DNA of 64,000 nucleotides from Amycolatopsis thailandensis (GCF_002234405.1 NZ_NMQT01000002.1:1-64000), one strand, 5' to 3'. Positions 33,466 to 42,629 are shown, counted from the stretch's first letter. The notes: generated by a model from the sequence alone, not told the origin. Translations and numbers: made by a program.

Positions 33466-36411
33466 CTACCGGTCGACCGTCGCGGGTGCGTAAGTCGTCA
33501 TCCGGCGGGCCACGTCCGTCCGTGAACGGGCTCCGAGTTTGCGCAGAACCTTCGCCACGTGTTGTTCCACGGTGCGCGGGGAAAGGAACAGTCCGTCCGC
33601 TATCTCCCGGTTCGTCCGCCCGTCGGAAAGCATCCGCGCGACCTCGAGTTCCCGGGGCGAGAGTTCCTGGCCGTAGCCGCGCCGCCCGCGTTGCGAGGGC
33701 GCCCACGCGCCGTGCTCCCGGAGCAGGTGGCGGCACCGGCCGGCGTCCCTGGTCGCGCCGAGCCGCTCGTAGGCCTCCGCGGCCGCCGCGAGCTCCTCGA
33801 TCGCCTTGCCGTCGCCCGCGGTGAGCCGTCCCGCGTCGAGGCGGCCCGCGGTGAGACGGCACAACGCGGCCCGCTCCCGGGCGCCGATGGCCTGGTACGG
33901 CATCGGCAGCGCCTCGTAGCCCGCCGCCGCCTCGTCGAAAACCGTTGCGGCGGCGGGATGTTTGCCGCGCGCGTCGAGCAGGATAGCCTGCCCGGCCAGC
34001 AGCGCGACCCGGGAGACCGGCGAGTCCTTGCCCTCGACGCCGCGGGCGAACTCCTCGACCACGGCGTCCGCCTCCGACCAGCGCCCGGCCCGCGTGTAGG
34101 CCTCGGCCGCGGCGGGGACCAGCCCCGCCGCCCACACCCAGACGCCCTTGCGCCGGGCCGCCGCGACGGCGTTGTCGGCCGCCGCGCACGCGCCGTCGAC
34201 GTCGTCCGTCGCGAGGAGCACCCTGATCAGGACCCCCGACGCCGAAAGGACGACCGGGATGGGTCCGTGCTCCGGCGCGTGCACGCTCGCCGCGGCCAGA
34301 TGCCGTTGCGCGGCGGCGAATTCCCCGCGGACGGCGGCCAGCCCGCCGAGGACGAGCGAGGACTCCATGACGATCGGGCCGAGGTCGGGGTAGCCGTCGC
34401 GGAGCTGTTCGGTGACCTCCGCGAGCCCGGACCAGCGGCCGCGCACCCAGTCCAGCCGGACCTGGGTGCCCTGAGCGAGCCCGGCGGCGTAGAGCGCGCC
34501 GGCGTCGGTCGCGCGGCGGATCCCTTCCGTGACCAGCTTTTCCGCCCTGGCCAGGTGCCCGGCCCAGGACTGCGCGTCGGCGAGGTTGCACCACAGCCGC
34601 GCGAGCTGGACGCGTTCGGCGACGCCGGTGCCCTGTTCCGGCAGTTCGGTGAACTCGGTCCAGGCCGAGCCGTCGCCGATGTGCGCCTGGGTGGCGATCC
34701 GGTCGCCGAGGAGCGCGAGCCGCAGCTCCGGGTCTTCGAGCCGGTCGAAGACGTCGCGGGCCCGGTCCATCCAGACCTCGTGCCAGGACAACGGGGTCAG
34801 CCCGTCGATCGGCTGGGCGAGCAGATTGATCCCGCGGGCGGCCAGTTCCGGTTCGTCGACCAGTTCCGTGATCGCCTTCTCCACCTCGACCCGGCCCCGG
34901 CCCAGGCGCCCGATCGTGCGGACCAGCAGCATCCCGAGACTGAGCCGGATCGTCCCGCGCACGCTCGTGCGCAGGTCGGTGAGGTCTTCGAGGATCCGCT
35001 CCAGCGTCTCGATGACGTCCGGGCGGAAGCCGCGCAGCGCGACCTGGCTGAGTTTCGTGGCCAGCCGGGCGATGTCGTCCTCGCCGAGGCCCGCCTCGGC
35101 CAGTACGGACTGGAGCAGGTCGATCGCGCGTGACGTGTCGCCCTGGGCGATGGCCTCGTCGGCGGCAGCCTCGGCGTAGTGGCGCCACTGTTCGGTCCGC
35201 CCCGCCGCGCGCGAGTGGTTCGCCAGCAGCGTCAGCGGCGGGATCGGCTGGGCGGCGAGCACCTGGATGGCGCGCGAATGCAGCAATGTCCTTTCGGGAC
35301 CGCTGATGGTGTCGTAGACGGCCTTGCGCGCCAAGGGATGCCGGAAGCCGTAACGGTCGCCGCCGAGTTCGCCGAGCACCCCGCCATCCAAAGTGGACAG
35401 AAGGGCCGAGCGGAGCGCGTCGCCGCCGAGACAGGCGAGTTCACCGATCACCGGCGGTTCGGACGGGACGGCGAGCACCGCCGCCGCGCGGGCCAGCCGG
35501 ACCGCGGGTTCGGGAAGTCCTTCGAGCCGTTCGGTGATGGCCTCACGCAGGGAGATCGGGACTTCGAGGCTCTCCAGGAGCCGATCCGAGAGCACTTCGC
35601 CGATCGGCAGCCGTCCGGCGGCGTCCCGCAGCGCCCGAAGGGTCTCCTCGACCACGAACGGGATCCCCGCGGTGCTTTCGTGCAGTTTCGCGGTGAACGG
35701 CGCGGAAACCCGCGGCAGGTCCAGCAGTTCCTCCGCCAGCTTCCCGACGGCTTCGACGTCGAGCGCGCCCAGCGTCACGCGGGCGGTCTGGACGTTCGGC
35801 GGGGTGCGGAACGGGATGACGGAGCCTCCGTGGCCCGAGGGCGCGCCGGTCCGGTAGGCCGCGACGACGGCCAGTTCGGCGGGCATGGCCGAGGCGAGGA
35901 ACCGCATCAGGTCACGGGTGCCCTCATCGGCCCACTGGAGGTCGTCGATCAGGACGAGCGCGGGCCCGCAGGCGATCAGGAGTTCGCGGACGGCGCGGAA
36001 CTGACGGTGTCGTTCGGCGCACGGGTCGGCGAGTGGTTCAGGTTGGGGTGGAAGGCTTTCCGCGAGTTCGGGCAGCAAGGGTCTCAGCACCCCGGCGACC
36101 GGGCTGAGCGGGCCGAGCGGCCGGTCGCCCGCCGAACGCAGCGCTTCGAGCACCGGTCCGAACGGGAACGGTTCGCGCATCGGCTGGCAGGAACCGGAGA
36201 GCACCCGGCCCGCCGCGAACTCTCGGCGTCCGGCCAGCTCTTCGAGCAGCCTGCTGCGGCCCATCCCGGGTTCGCCCTCGATCAGCACGGCGGCGGGACG
36301 GCGCAGCAGGATCTTCACGATCGCCGAGACCTCGACGTCGCGGCCCACTAGTGCCGTCGATCCGGCGCGGACCGAGACCGAGGTCGGGCGAGGGGTGGCA
36401 AGCCACATCAT
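33466..36411 (-). CDS. LAL-type LuxR regulator with AAA ATPase domain
   Basis: 981 residues from ATG 36411, with GAGGAG just upstream; a longer frame lacks that signal. N-terminal ATPase: Walker A GEPGMGRS at 46-53 carries Arg where Lys is expected, and Walker B is LVLIDDLQWADEG. About 500 residues of TPR-like helices follow, then a C-terminal LuxR helix-turn-helix (LSPRELEVARMLSDGRTNRE, IADGLFLSPRTVEQHVAKVL). LAL regulators activate secondary-metabolite or catabolic genes; its target is unknown. The P-loop Arg may weaken ATP hydrolysis. Confidence 0.87.
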   Translation of the reverse strand: MMWLATPRPTSVSVRAGSTALVGRDVEVSAIVKILLRRPAAVLIEGEPGMGRSRLLEELAGRREFAAGRVLSGSCQPMREPFPFGPVLEALRSAGDRPLGPLSPVAGVLRPLLPELAESLPPQPEPLADPCAERHRQFRAVRELLIACGPALVLIDDLQWADEGTRDLMRFLASAMPAELAVVAAYRTGAPSGHGGSVIPFRTPPNVQTARVTLGALDVEAVGKLAEELLDLPRVSAPFTAKLHESTAGIPFVVEETLRALRDAAGRLPIGEVLSDRLLESLEVPISLREAITERLEGLPEPAVRLARAAAVLAVPSEPPVIGELACLGGDALRSALLSTLDGGVLGELGGDRYGFRHPLARKAVYDTISGPERTLLHSRAIQVLAAQPIPPLTLLANHSRAAGRTEQWRHYAEAAADEAIAQGDTSRAIDLLQSVLAEAGLGEDDIARLATKLSQVALRGFRPDVIETLERILEDLTDLRTSVRGTIRLSLGMLLVRTIGRLGRGRVEVEKAITELVDEPELAARGINLLAQPIDGLTPLSWHEVWMDRARDVFDRLEDPELRLALLGDRIATQAHIGDGSAWTEFTELPEQGTGVAERVQLARLWCNLADAQSWAGHLARAEKLVTEGIRRATDAGALYAAGLAQGTQVRLDWVRGRWSGLAEVTEQLRDGYPDLGPIVMESSLVLGGLAAVRGEFAAAQRHLAAASVHAPEHGPIPVVLSASGVLIRVLLATDDVDGACAAADNAVAAARRKGVWVWAAGLVPAAAEAYTRAGRWSEADAVVEEFARGVEGKDSPVSRVALLAGQAILLDARGKHPAAATVFDEAAAGYEALPMPYQAIGARERAALCRLTAGRLDAGRLTAGDGKAIEELAAAAEAYERLGATRDAGRCRHLLREHGAWAPSQRGRRGYGQELSPRELEVARMLSDGRTNREIADGLFLSPRTVEQHVAKVLRKLGARSRTDVARRMTTYAPATVDR

Positions 36412-36881
36412 GCGCTCCTCGGTAGGGAGTTCCCGGTGAGCCCGACACGATCTTGTGCGTTGTCCTGCGGAGCCTAAGCACTGCCTACCGGGTCGTAAAC
36501 CACCCAACACGGACAGCACGGGCATCTCGCTAGGCCGTCTGCCGACGCACCGTCACCGGTTGGACGACGGATCGTCGGTTGGAAAATCACCAGGCGCCCG
36601 AAACGTCGGCGAGAAACCCGATCCGGCGATTCATCCCACGTTCAGGGGGTGGCAACGACTACGCAAGGTATTCACTCCGAAACCCTACTTACGGACGTGC
36701 CCGTACGGGTGCCAGCACTGAGTGATCGTCACCGGAGCAGGGGACTCGGCTCCCGAAGAATGGGTATACCTATCCCGCGCCGACCCGGATTGCGGGCTTC
36801 ACCGGAGTCCAGAACTCTCACCCGTCAGGGGAGGGCTATCGCATGGCGAACCGGAGCCGTGCGTGATGACGAGGGAGAAGC
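36412..36881. other. 470-base intergenic promoter region
   Basis: Between the divergent LAL regulator and alpha-lytic-type protease. It contains the 10-bp palindrome CCCGTACGGG (36700-36709) and the protease ribosome-binding site GAGGGAGAAG directly before 36882. Short frames inside lack ribosome-binding sites. I see no RNA gene; a structured leader for the protease mRNA is possible. Confidence 0.45.
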
Positions 36882-37979
36882 ATGAAGATCACGAAGCTCC
36901 TCGGTGTGGCCGCCACGACGGCACTGGCCACCGGTGCGCTCGTCACGGGCACCCCCGCGGCGGCGTCCTCGACCACCAGTCTGCTCAACGCCGAGATGGT
37001 TCCCGCCCTGCAACGGGACCTCGGCCTGACCGCGAGCCAGGCGCTCGCCCGGATCCAGAGCGAGACCGCCGCCGGCGCGCTCGAACAGTCACTCGCCTCG
37101 GCGCTCGCCGGCAGCTTCGGCGGCGCGAGCTACAACGAGGCCACCGGAAAACTCCGGGTCGGCGTCACGGACGCCGCGAAACTGGGGCAGGTCCTCGCCA
37201 GTGGCGCGGAAGCGGAACTCGTGCGCTTCTCGGCCGCCCAGCTCGATTCCACTGTGGACAAACTGAACGCGGGTGAGCGCGCGGCGGACGGCGCGATCAC
37301 CGGCTGGGGCGTCGACACCAAGACCAACCGCGTGACGCTGAACGTCCTGCCGGGCGAAAGCGGCGTCGTCGACTCGTACCTGGAGAAGACCGGTGTGGAC
37401 AAAGCCGCCGTCTCGGTGGTCGAGACCGCCGGGGTGCCGACCCTGAAGTACGACGTCCGTGGCGGTGACGCCTACTACATCAACAACTCTTCGCGCTGTT
37501 CGATCGGCTTCTCGGTCAACGGCGGCTTCCTCACCGCCGGGCACTGCGGCCCCGGCACGGTGACCGGCTCCAACCGCGTCGCGATGGGGTCGTTCTCCCG
37601 CGTCAGCTTCCCGAGCAACGACTACGCCAGCGTCCGGGTCAACAGCAACTGGACCCCGCGTGGCGTCATCAACAACGGCACCCGGGTGAGCGGGTCGAGC
37701 GAGGCCGCGACCGGCGCCTCGGTCTGCAAGTCGGGTTCGACCACCGGCTGGACCTGCGGCACCGTCGGCGCCAAGAACCAGACCGTCCGCTACTCCGAGG
37801 GCACGGTCTACGGCATGACCGCCACCAACGTGCGCTCGCAGGCGGGCGACTCCGGCGGCTCGTTCATCGCGGGCAACCAGGCGCAGGGCATGCTCTCCGG
37901 CGGCAACAGCTCGGTGACGTACTTCTTCCCGGTCCGGCCGGCGTTGTCCGCGACCGGGACCTCCCTGGTCCTCGGCTGA
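36882..37979 (+). CDS. secreted alpha-lytic-type serine protease (S1E, streptogrisin-like)
   Basis: 365 residues. Signal peptide (KITKLLGVAATTALATGALV, AxA near 32), a pro-domain of about 150 residues of the alpha-lytic type, then a mature protease. Catalytic triad: His in LTAGHCGPG, Asp in SNDYASVRV, Ser in QAGDSGGSF; two cysteine pairs (RCSIGF/GHC and CKSGSTTGW/CG). The Ser-containing pocket region suggests chymotrypsin-like specificity, which is inference. The pro-domain folds the enzyme and is cleaved outside the cell. Confidence 0.92.
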   Translation: MKITKLLGVAATTALATGALVTGTPAAASSTTSLLNAEMVPALQRDLGLTASQALARIQSETAAGALEQSLASALAGSFGGASYNEATGKLRVGVTDAAKLGQVLASGAEAELVRFSAAQLDSTVDKLNAGERAADGAITGWGVDTKTNRVTLNVLPGESGVVDSYLEKTGVDKAAVSVVETAGVPTLKYDVRGGDAYYINNSSRCSIGFSVNGGFLTAGHCGPGTVTGSNRVAMGSFSRVSFPSNDYASVRVNSNWTPRGVINNGTRVSGSSEAATGASVCKSGSTTGWTCGTVGAKNQTVRYSEGTVYGMTATNVRSQAGDSGGSFIAGNQAQGMLSGGNSSVTYFFPVRPALSATGTSLVLG

Positions 37980-38015
37980 CACCGTCCCCGGTCACCGAGA
38001 ACCACCTGAAAAAGA

Positions 38016-38060
38016 CGAAGGGCGGACCGAGTGCCTCCAGCGCACTCGGGCCGCCCTTCG
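38016..38060. terminator. bidirectional terminator hairpin
   Basis: Stem CGAAGGGCGG-A-CCGAGTGC against GCACTCGG-G-CCGCCCTTCG, one internal mismatch, loop about 6 bases, followed by CCTCTTTCC. It lies between the convergent protease and SsgB-like genes. Confidence 0.8.
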
Positions 38061-38095
38061 CCTCTTTCCGTACCGCGGGAGCGGTGGCTGGGGGA

Positions 38096-38500
38096 TCAGA
38101 CGTTGCTGATCTCTTCGATCAGCGCCTCGACGTCGAAGTGCTCGCTCTCGGAGCCGAGCGGGACCAGCTCGTAGGTGGACTCGAGGAACGTCTCGACGTC
38201 CTCGCGTTCGAGCTCGAACGACGCGTAACCGTCGGGTGACTCGATCTCCAGCGTCAGCATGTCCTCGTCCTCGGAGAGGTCGGGGCGGACGCGGACGTCG
38301 CCGAGCCCGGACGGGTCGGTGAGACCGGTGGCGAGCAGCTCACGCGCGAAGGTCCACTCGACCCACCGGCCGCGCTCGGTCCGGAACGACACGGTCACCG
38401 CGAACGGTTCGCCGGCGTGGAAGGACAGGCGGGAGAGAACGGGCGTGCTGCTGTTGTTCAGCAGAACGAACTGGCTCTGGTGAATTGCGTCGGTGTGCAC
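38096..38500 (-). CDS. SsgB-like sporulation/cell division protein
   Basis: 134 residues from GTG 38500 with GAGGAG upstream. SALP family: FVLLNNSSTPVLSRLSFHAG, PFAVTVSFRTERGRWVEWTF, FARELLATGLTDPSGLGDVR and the end SEHFDVEALIEEISNV. SsgB recruits FtsZ to future septa in sporulating Streptomyces and acts with SsgA. Its presence indicates a mycelial, possibly sporulating actinomycete. Highly similar to SsgB in length and motifs, so it is the likely family member among the SALPs. Confidence 0.83.
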   Translation of the reverse strand: MHTDAIHQSQFVLLNNSSTPVLSRLSFHAGEPFAVTVSFRTERGRWVEWTFARELLATGLTDPSGLGDVRVRPDLSEDEDMLTLEIESPDGYASFELEREDVETFLESTYELVPLGSESEHFDVEALIEEISNV

Positions 38501-38708
38501 GGCCACTCCTCGGTGCTCTCGTGGTTCGCGCGGCGCGAACTTTTTCGTCTCGGGGAGGAGATGGCCGGACATACGGCGGATGACGCCAATGTCGCCACGT
38601 TCACGCTATCGGCTGCACCTGTCCATAGTGGTGTAACGCCGGGCACAGACCCCTTGCGTTCGGGCAGATACCCGTGGTGACGAGGTCGGGGAGTCCTTTT
38701 TGGACCGC

Positions 38709-39182
38709 TCAGGGATCCAGCGGCAGGGTCAGTCCCGTCTTGACCCGGTCCATCGCCACCGACGTCGTGAAGTGGCGCACGTTCGGGTTGTCGAAGAACA
38801 TCCGCCGCGTGAACGCCTCGAAGTCCGCCATGTCCCGGCAGGTCACCACGAGCACGAAGTCCGCGTTGCCGGTGACGTAGTAACACTGCTGGACGTTGTC
38901 GTCGGCGAGCACCTGCCGCCGGAACCCGTCGAGCACCGCGAGGTTCTCCCGCTCCATCTCGACCATCACCACGAAGGTCATCGACAGCCCGAGCGCCCGC
39001 GGCGACAGCACCGCCACCTCGCGTTCGATCACCCCGGCCTCGCGCAGCCGCTTGATCCGCCGCTGCACGGCGGCCGCGGACAGGCCCACCTTGGCGCCGA
39101 TGTTCTCGGCGATCGTGCGGGCGTCCGACTGCAGGCAGGCGAGGATGGCGACGTCCAGGCGGTCGAGGTCGGGTGTGTGCAC
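38709..39182 (-). CDS. Lrp/AsnC-family transcriptional regulator
   Basis: 157 residues from GTG 39182 (TTG 39185 also possible). N-terminal winged helix (LDRLDVAILACLQSDARTIA, GLSAAAVQRRIKRLREAGVI) and C-terminal RAM ligand domain (FVVMVEMERENLAVL, CYYVTGNADFVLVVTCRDM). Lrp/AsnC proteins sense amino acids and form octamers. No amino-acid operon is adjacent; target unknown. Confidence 0.87.
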   Translation of the reverse strand: MHTPDLDRLDVAILACLQSDARTIAENIGAKVGLSAAAVQRRIKRLREAGVIEREVAVLSPRALGLSMTFVVMVEMERENLAVLDGFRRQVLADDNVQQCYYVTGNADFVLVVTCRDMADFEAFTRRMFFDNPNVRHFTTSVAMDRVKTGLTLPLDP

Positions 39183-39374
39183 CAAGCCAGGCTAACCGGA
39201 CGACTCCTCCGGGCGCCCGCTCTTCGAGCGCGCCGTCGCGCGGCGTGGATCACCCCATCGGGCAAGGCGGGTTTCTTTGAATTGTGACCCGGAACACAAC
39301 TGACGGGTCTACTGAATGGTAGCGCTTACAAGTGAATGGCAGACCGTGTATTCGCCCCGCGAAAGGATTTCTTG

Positions 39375-40373
39375 GTGCCCTCATCTCAGGCGGCCGTTCT
39401 CGCCGGTCTCGGCTCTTGGCTGCCTCCGCGCGTGGTGGGCAACGAGGAGATCGCCCAGCGGCTGGACACCTCCGATGAGTGGATCCGCACGCGGACCGGC
39501 ATCGCCGAACGCCGGGTCGTCGACCCCGGGACGTCCACTGTGGATCTCGCGGTCGAGGCGGGCCGCCGGGCGCTGGCGTCGGCGGGGGAGAGCGAGGCGG
39601 ACGCCGTCGTGCTCGCGACGTCGACGGCCGACCAGCTGTGTCCGGCCAGCGCGCCGCAGGTCGCGACCGAACTCGGGCTGAACGGCGTCGCCGCGTTCGA
39701 CGTCAACGCCGTGTGCAGCGGGTTCATCTACGGGCTCGCCACCGGCGCCGGGCTGATCGCCGCCGGGATCGCCCGCCGCGTGCTGGTGATCGGGGCGGAC
39801 GTCTTCACCTCGCTCGTCGACCCCGAAGATCGCGGCACGGTGCCGATCTTCGGCGACGGCGCGGGCGCGGTCCTGCTGCGCGCGGGCGACGCCGGAGACC
39901 TCGGCGCGCTCGGTGCCTTCGACCTGCACAGCGAGGGCGCGCTCGCGGAGCTGCTCTGGGTCGAGGCCGGCGGCGCGAAGAACCGCCGTTCGGACGACCC
40001 GCGTGACCACTACCTGGTGATGCAGGGCCAGACCGTCTTCCGGCACGCCTGCGCCCGGATGGCCGAGTCGGCGCGCGCCGTGCTGGAGTCCGCCGGCTGG
40101 ACGGTCGGCGACGTCGACCGGTTCATCGGGCACCAGGCGAACATCCGCATCCTGCAGACCTGCGTGAAGCAGCTCGGGCTCGCGGCGGACGTGATGTACT
40201 CGAACATCGAAAAGGTGGGCAACACGAGCGCCGCGTCGATCCCGATCGCACTGGCCGACGCGGCCAAGGACGGGTCGCTCCAGCCGGGGCACCGCGTCGT
40301 GATGGGGGCCTTCGGGGCCGGGCTGACCTGGGGTTCGACGCTGCTGCGCTGGCCGGACGTCATTCCGGGCTGA
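39375..40373 (+). CDS. 3-oxoacyl-ACP synthase III (FabH-like)
   Basis: 332 residues from GTG 39375, with GAAAGGA upstream (TTG 39372 adjoining). KAS III triad: C114 in DVNAVCSGFIYG, H253 in FIGHQANIRI, N283 in VGNTSAAS. GAGAVLLRAG binds CoA. Condenses acyl-CoA with malonyl-ACP to start fatty acids; a paralogue in secondary metabolism is possible as no fab cluster is adjacent. Overlaps the adenylate cyclase gene convergently by 14 bp. Confidence 0.87.
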   Translation: MPSSQAAVLAGLGSWLPPRVVGNEEIAQRLDTSDEWIRTRTGIAERRVVDPGTSTVDLAVEAGRRALASAGESEADAVVLATSTADQLCPASAPQVATELGLNGVAAFDVNAVCSGFIYGLATGAGLIAAGIARRVLVIGADVFTSLVDPEDRGTVPIFGDGAGAVLLRAGDAGDLGALGAFDLHSEGALAELLWVEAGGAKNRRSDDPRDHYLVMQGQTVFRHACARMAESARAVLESAGWTVGDVDRFIGHQANIRILQTCVKQLGLAADVMYSNIEKVGNTSAASIPIALADAAKDGSLQPGHRVVMGAFGAGLTWGSTLLRWPDVIPG

Positions 40374-41844
40374 GCGCGCTCGCCTCCCAGGCGTGCGTCG
40401 GTTCCTGGCGTCCGCGCAGCTCCAGTTCCGCGTACGGCTCCCAGTGCGCGCGTTCGCTCTCCAACGCGGCCTTGAGCACCGTCTCGCTCGCCAGGATCCG
40501 GCCGTCGGCGGACTTCGCGTGCTCGGTCAGGCGCGCGGCCTCGTTCACCGCGTCGCCGATGACGGTGTACTCGAACCGGCTGCTCGTCCCCAGCTGACCC
40601 GCGAAGACCCGGCCGCTCGCGACCCCGATGCCGAGATCCAGCTCGCCGGTCTCCTGTACCGCGTCCCGGATCGCCCGCGCGGCCGACAGTGCCGCCGTCT
40701 GCGCGTCCGCGAGCCGGGTCGGGGCGCCGAAGACGCAGAGCGCGGCGTCACCCTGGAACTTGTTGAGCAGCCCGCCGCGGGCGCCGACCGCGTTGACCAC
40801 GCTGGTGAAGAACCGGTTGAGCATCTTCACCAGGTCTTCCGGCGGGGTGCGCCCCGCCAGGGCCGTCGAATCGACGACGTCGACGAACAGCGCCGTCACC
40901 TCGCGCACGTCACCCGAAAGCGAGGCGCCGTACTCGAGCGCGTGCCGGGCGACCTCGTCCCCGACGTGCCTGCCGAACAGGTCCCGCATCCGTTCCTGCT
41001 CGCGGAGCCCGGCGGCGAGGTCGTTGACCGAGGTCTGCAACAGGCCGATCTCGCTGGAGTCGTCGACGTCGACCCGGATCTCCTTGTTGCCGCGCGCGAT
41101 CTCGTCGAGCGCGACCCGCAGCCGGTGCAACGGCGTCGCGACGGCCTTCGCGAGCAGGCCCGTCCCGATCGCGCCGACGCCTAGCCCGATCGCCGAAAGC
41201 ATGATCAGGCTGGCGACGTGATCGCCCTGGCCGAGGTCCGGCGGCGTCGCCACCAGCAGGACACCGAGGAACGGGACACCGCTCGCCAGCGACCAGGTGA
41301 CGATCACCCTGGTCCGCACGGTGACCCTGAGCGTCCCCTTCGGGGGCGTCACCTTGAGCGCGATCGTCATCACCGGGCGCGCGACCCATTCCGCCGCGAG
41401 ATAGGTGAGGCCGACCGTGGTCAGCCCGCCGAGCCCGATCACCAGCGCCATCCCGAGCGCGTCCATCCAGGATCCGAGCACCCGGGCGAGTGAACCGAGC
41501 ACGATGGTGCCGATCAGCCAGAGCGTCCCGCTCACGATCCCCATGTCGACCGGGATCCGCAGCGCCCGCGAGGCTTCGGCCTCCGTCGGCGGGCGGCCGA
41601 AGACGAACCAGACCGCCGTGCGCCGCTGCAACCAGGCCGTCCAGACGGTGCCGACCACCAGCGACAGCGCCACGATCCCGGCCGCGGTGACGCCGAGGAT
41701 CCAGCCGTCTTCGCCGACTTCGCTCGGCAGGCCCTGCAGGAGCAGCAGCAACGCGACCACGCCCGCCCCGCACACACTGGACCCGAGGCCGAGCGCGGCG
41801 AACCCCAGGCTGGTCCTGAGCACCAGCCTGAACCGGCTCGACAT
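40360..41844 (-). CDS. class III adenylate cyclase, membrane-bound with HAMP
   Basis: 494 residues from ATG 41844, with GGGAAG upstream. Six predicted membrane helices in the first 260 residues, a HAMP-like linker (KAVATPLHRLRVALDEIARG), then a class III cyclase domain: metal Asps in FVDVVDSTALAG, NKFQGDAALCVFG with the substrate Lys, and YTVIGDAVNEAARL. Resembles the mycobacterial Rv1318c-Rv1320c type. Should make cAMP in response to a membrane signal. Confidence 0.88.
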   Translation of the reverse strand: MSSRFRLVLRTSLGFAALGLGSSVCGAGVVALLLLLQGLPSEVGEDGWILGVTAAGIVALSLVVGTVWTAWLQRRTAVWFVFGRPPTEAEASRALRIPVDMGIVSGTLWLIGTIVLGSLARVLGSWMDALGMALVIGLGGLTTVGLTYLAAEWVARPVMTIALKVTPPKGTLRVTVRTRVIVTWSLASGVPFLGVLLVATPPDLGQGDHVASLIMLSAIGLGVGAIGTGLLAKAVATPLHRLRVALDEIARGNKEIRVDVDDSSEIGLLQTSVNDLAAGLREQERMRDLFGRHVGDEVARHALEYGASLSGDVREVTALFVDVVDSTALAGRTPPEDLVKMLNRFFTSVVNAVGARGGLLNKFQGDAALCVFGAPTRLADAQTAALSAARAIRDAVQETGELDLGIGVASGRVFAGQLGTSSRFEYTVIGDAVNEAARLTEHAKSADGRILASETVLKAALESERAHWEPYAELELRGRQEPTHAWEASALSPE

Positions 41845-41928
41845 CGTCTTCCCGCGCACCCGGTGATCGTATGACCTCCGCCGGAAAACGGTTCGCCAGT
41901 TCTCCCGTGCGGTGGTTACCGTGCGGGT

Positions 41929-42429
41929 ATGGAACCGCTGGGCCAGGACGAGATCAGGGCGTCCTTCGTGAACTGCACGCGCGGCGAGGCCAAGGGCGTC
42001 ACACTGCCCGCCCCGCCGAGCGAGATCCCTTGGGAGAAAAGGGAATTCCTCGGCTGGCGCGATCCGAAGGCGACCGCTCGCGCGTATCTCGTGCTGCCGT
42101 ATCGCGGGGAGACCATCGGGCTTTCCCTCCGCGCCGCGCCCCGGCCGAAGGGCCGCGTGCTGCTGAGCAACATGTGCGGCCTGTGCACGACGACACATCC
42201 GCTGTCCGACATCGCGCTGTTCTCCGGGCGCCGCGCGGGGAAGCTCGGGCGGGAGGGGAACACGCTGGGCATCTACGCGTGCTCGAACCTCGCGTGCAGC
42301 CAGTACATCCGCGGCGAACTGAAGTCGGATGTGCCCCAGCCGACGGAAACGCTGTCGCTCGAAGAGCGCGTTTTCCGGCTGGAGGACAAGCTGCACCGGT
42401 TCGTGGAGCGGGTACTGGAGTCACGCTGA
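41929..42429 (+). CDS. FBP-domain (FusB-like treble-clef zinc finger) protein
   Basis: 166 residues. An N-terminal helical part (LGQDEIRASFVNCTRGEAKG) precedes a treble-clef zinc finger: MCGLCTTTHP and ACSNLACSQYIRG give four cysteines. This is the FBP/FusB C-terminal pattern, whose characterised members bind elongation factor G and rescue fusidic-acid-stalled ribosomes. Whether this one does so is unknown. Final helix is charged. Confidence 0.78.
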   Translation: MEPLGQDEIRASFVNCTRGEAKGVTLPAPPSEIPWEKREFLGWRDPKATARAYLVLPYRGETIGLSLRAAPRPKGRVLLSNMCGLCTTTHPLSDIALFSGRRAGKLGREGNTLGIYACSNLACSQYIRGELKSDVPQPTETLSLEERVFRLEDKLHRFVERVLESR

Positions 42430-42445
42430 CCTCCGCCGCGCGTGT

Positions 42446-42502
42446 GTGTCATGAGGGGTCCCCTTGGGACAATTTTCGTCCCAAGGGGACCCCTCATGAC
42501 AC
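42446..42502. repeat. long intergenic hairpin (family member 5)
   Basis: Perfect 25-bp inverted repeat, arms 42446-42470 and 42478-42502, loop AATTTTC. Outer sequence GTGTCATGAGGGGTCC. It starts 17 bases past the FBP gene stop and is followed after about 45 bases by CACGCG repeat tract 2, the same order as at 15892/15970. Confidence 0.85.
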
Positions 42503-42548
42503 GGAACCCTGCCCCTCGTCCTCGGGACTGCCGAGCCTCGGAGCGGAT

Positions 42549-42611
42549 CACGCGAGATCCGTCTCCAGTCACGCGAGTTCCGTCCCCGATCACGCGAGTC
42601 ACGCCTCCCGG
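42549..42611. repeat. 21-nt CACGCG repeat tract 2
   Basis: Three consecutive 21-base units starting at 42549, 42570 and 42591 with CACGCGAGATCCGTC, CACGCGAGTTCCGTC and CACGCGAGTCACGCC. Positions 1-8 (CACGCGAG) are constant; the 3' half is a variable pyrimidine-rich piece. Confidence 0.75.
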
Positions 42612-42629
42612 CACCGGCGCCGACACACT

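Noticed and set aside
33455-35188. 577-codon frame inside the LAL regulator region
   Set aside because: Overlaps the clear LuxR gene in another frame and is nearly all Arg/Gly/Pro.
36412-36881. possible riboswitch upstream of the alpha-lytic-type protease
   Set aside because: Checked for a ydaO-like c-di-AMP consensus, common before wall genes in actinobacteria, and did not find its core.
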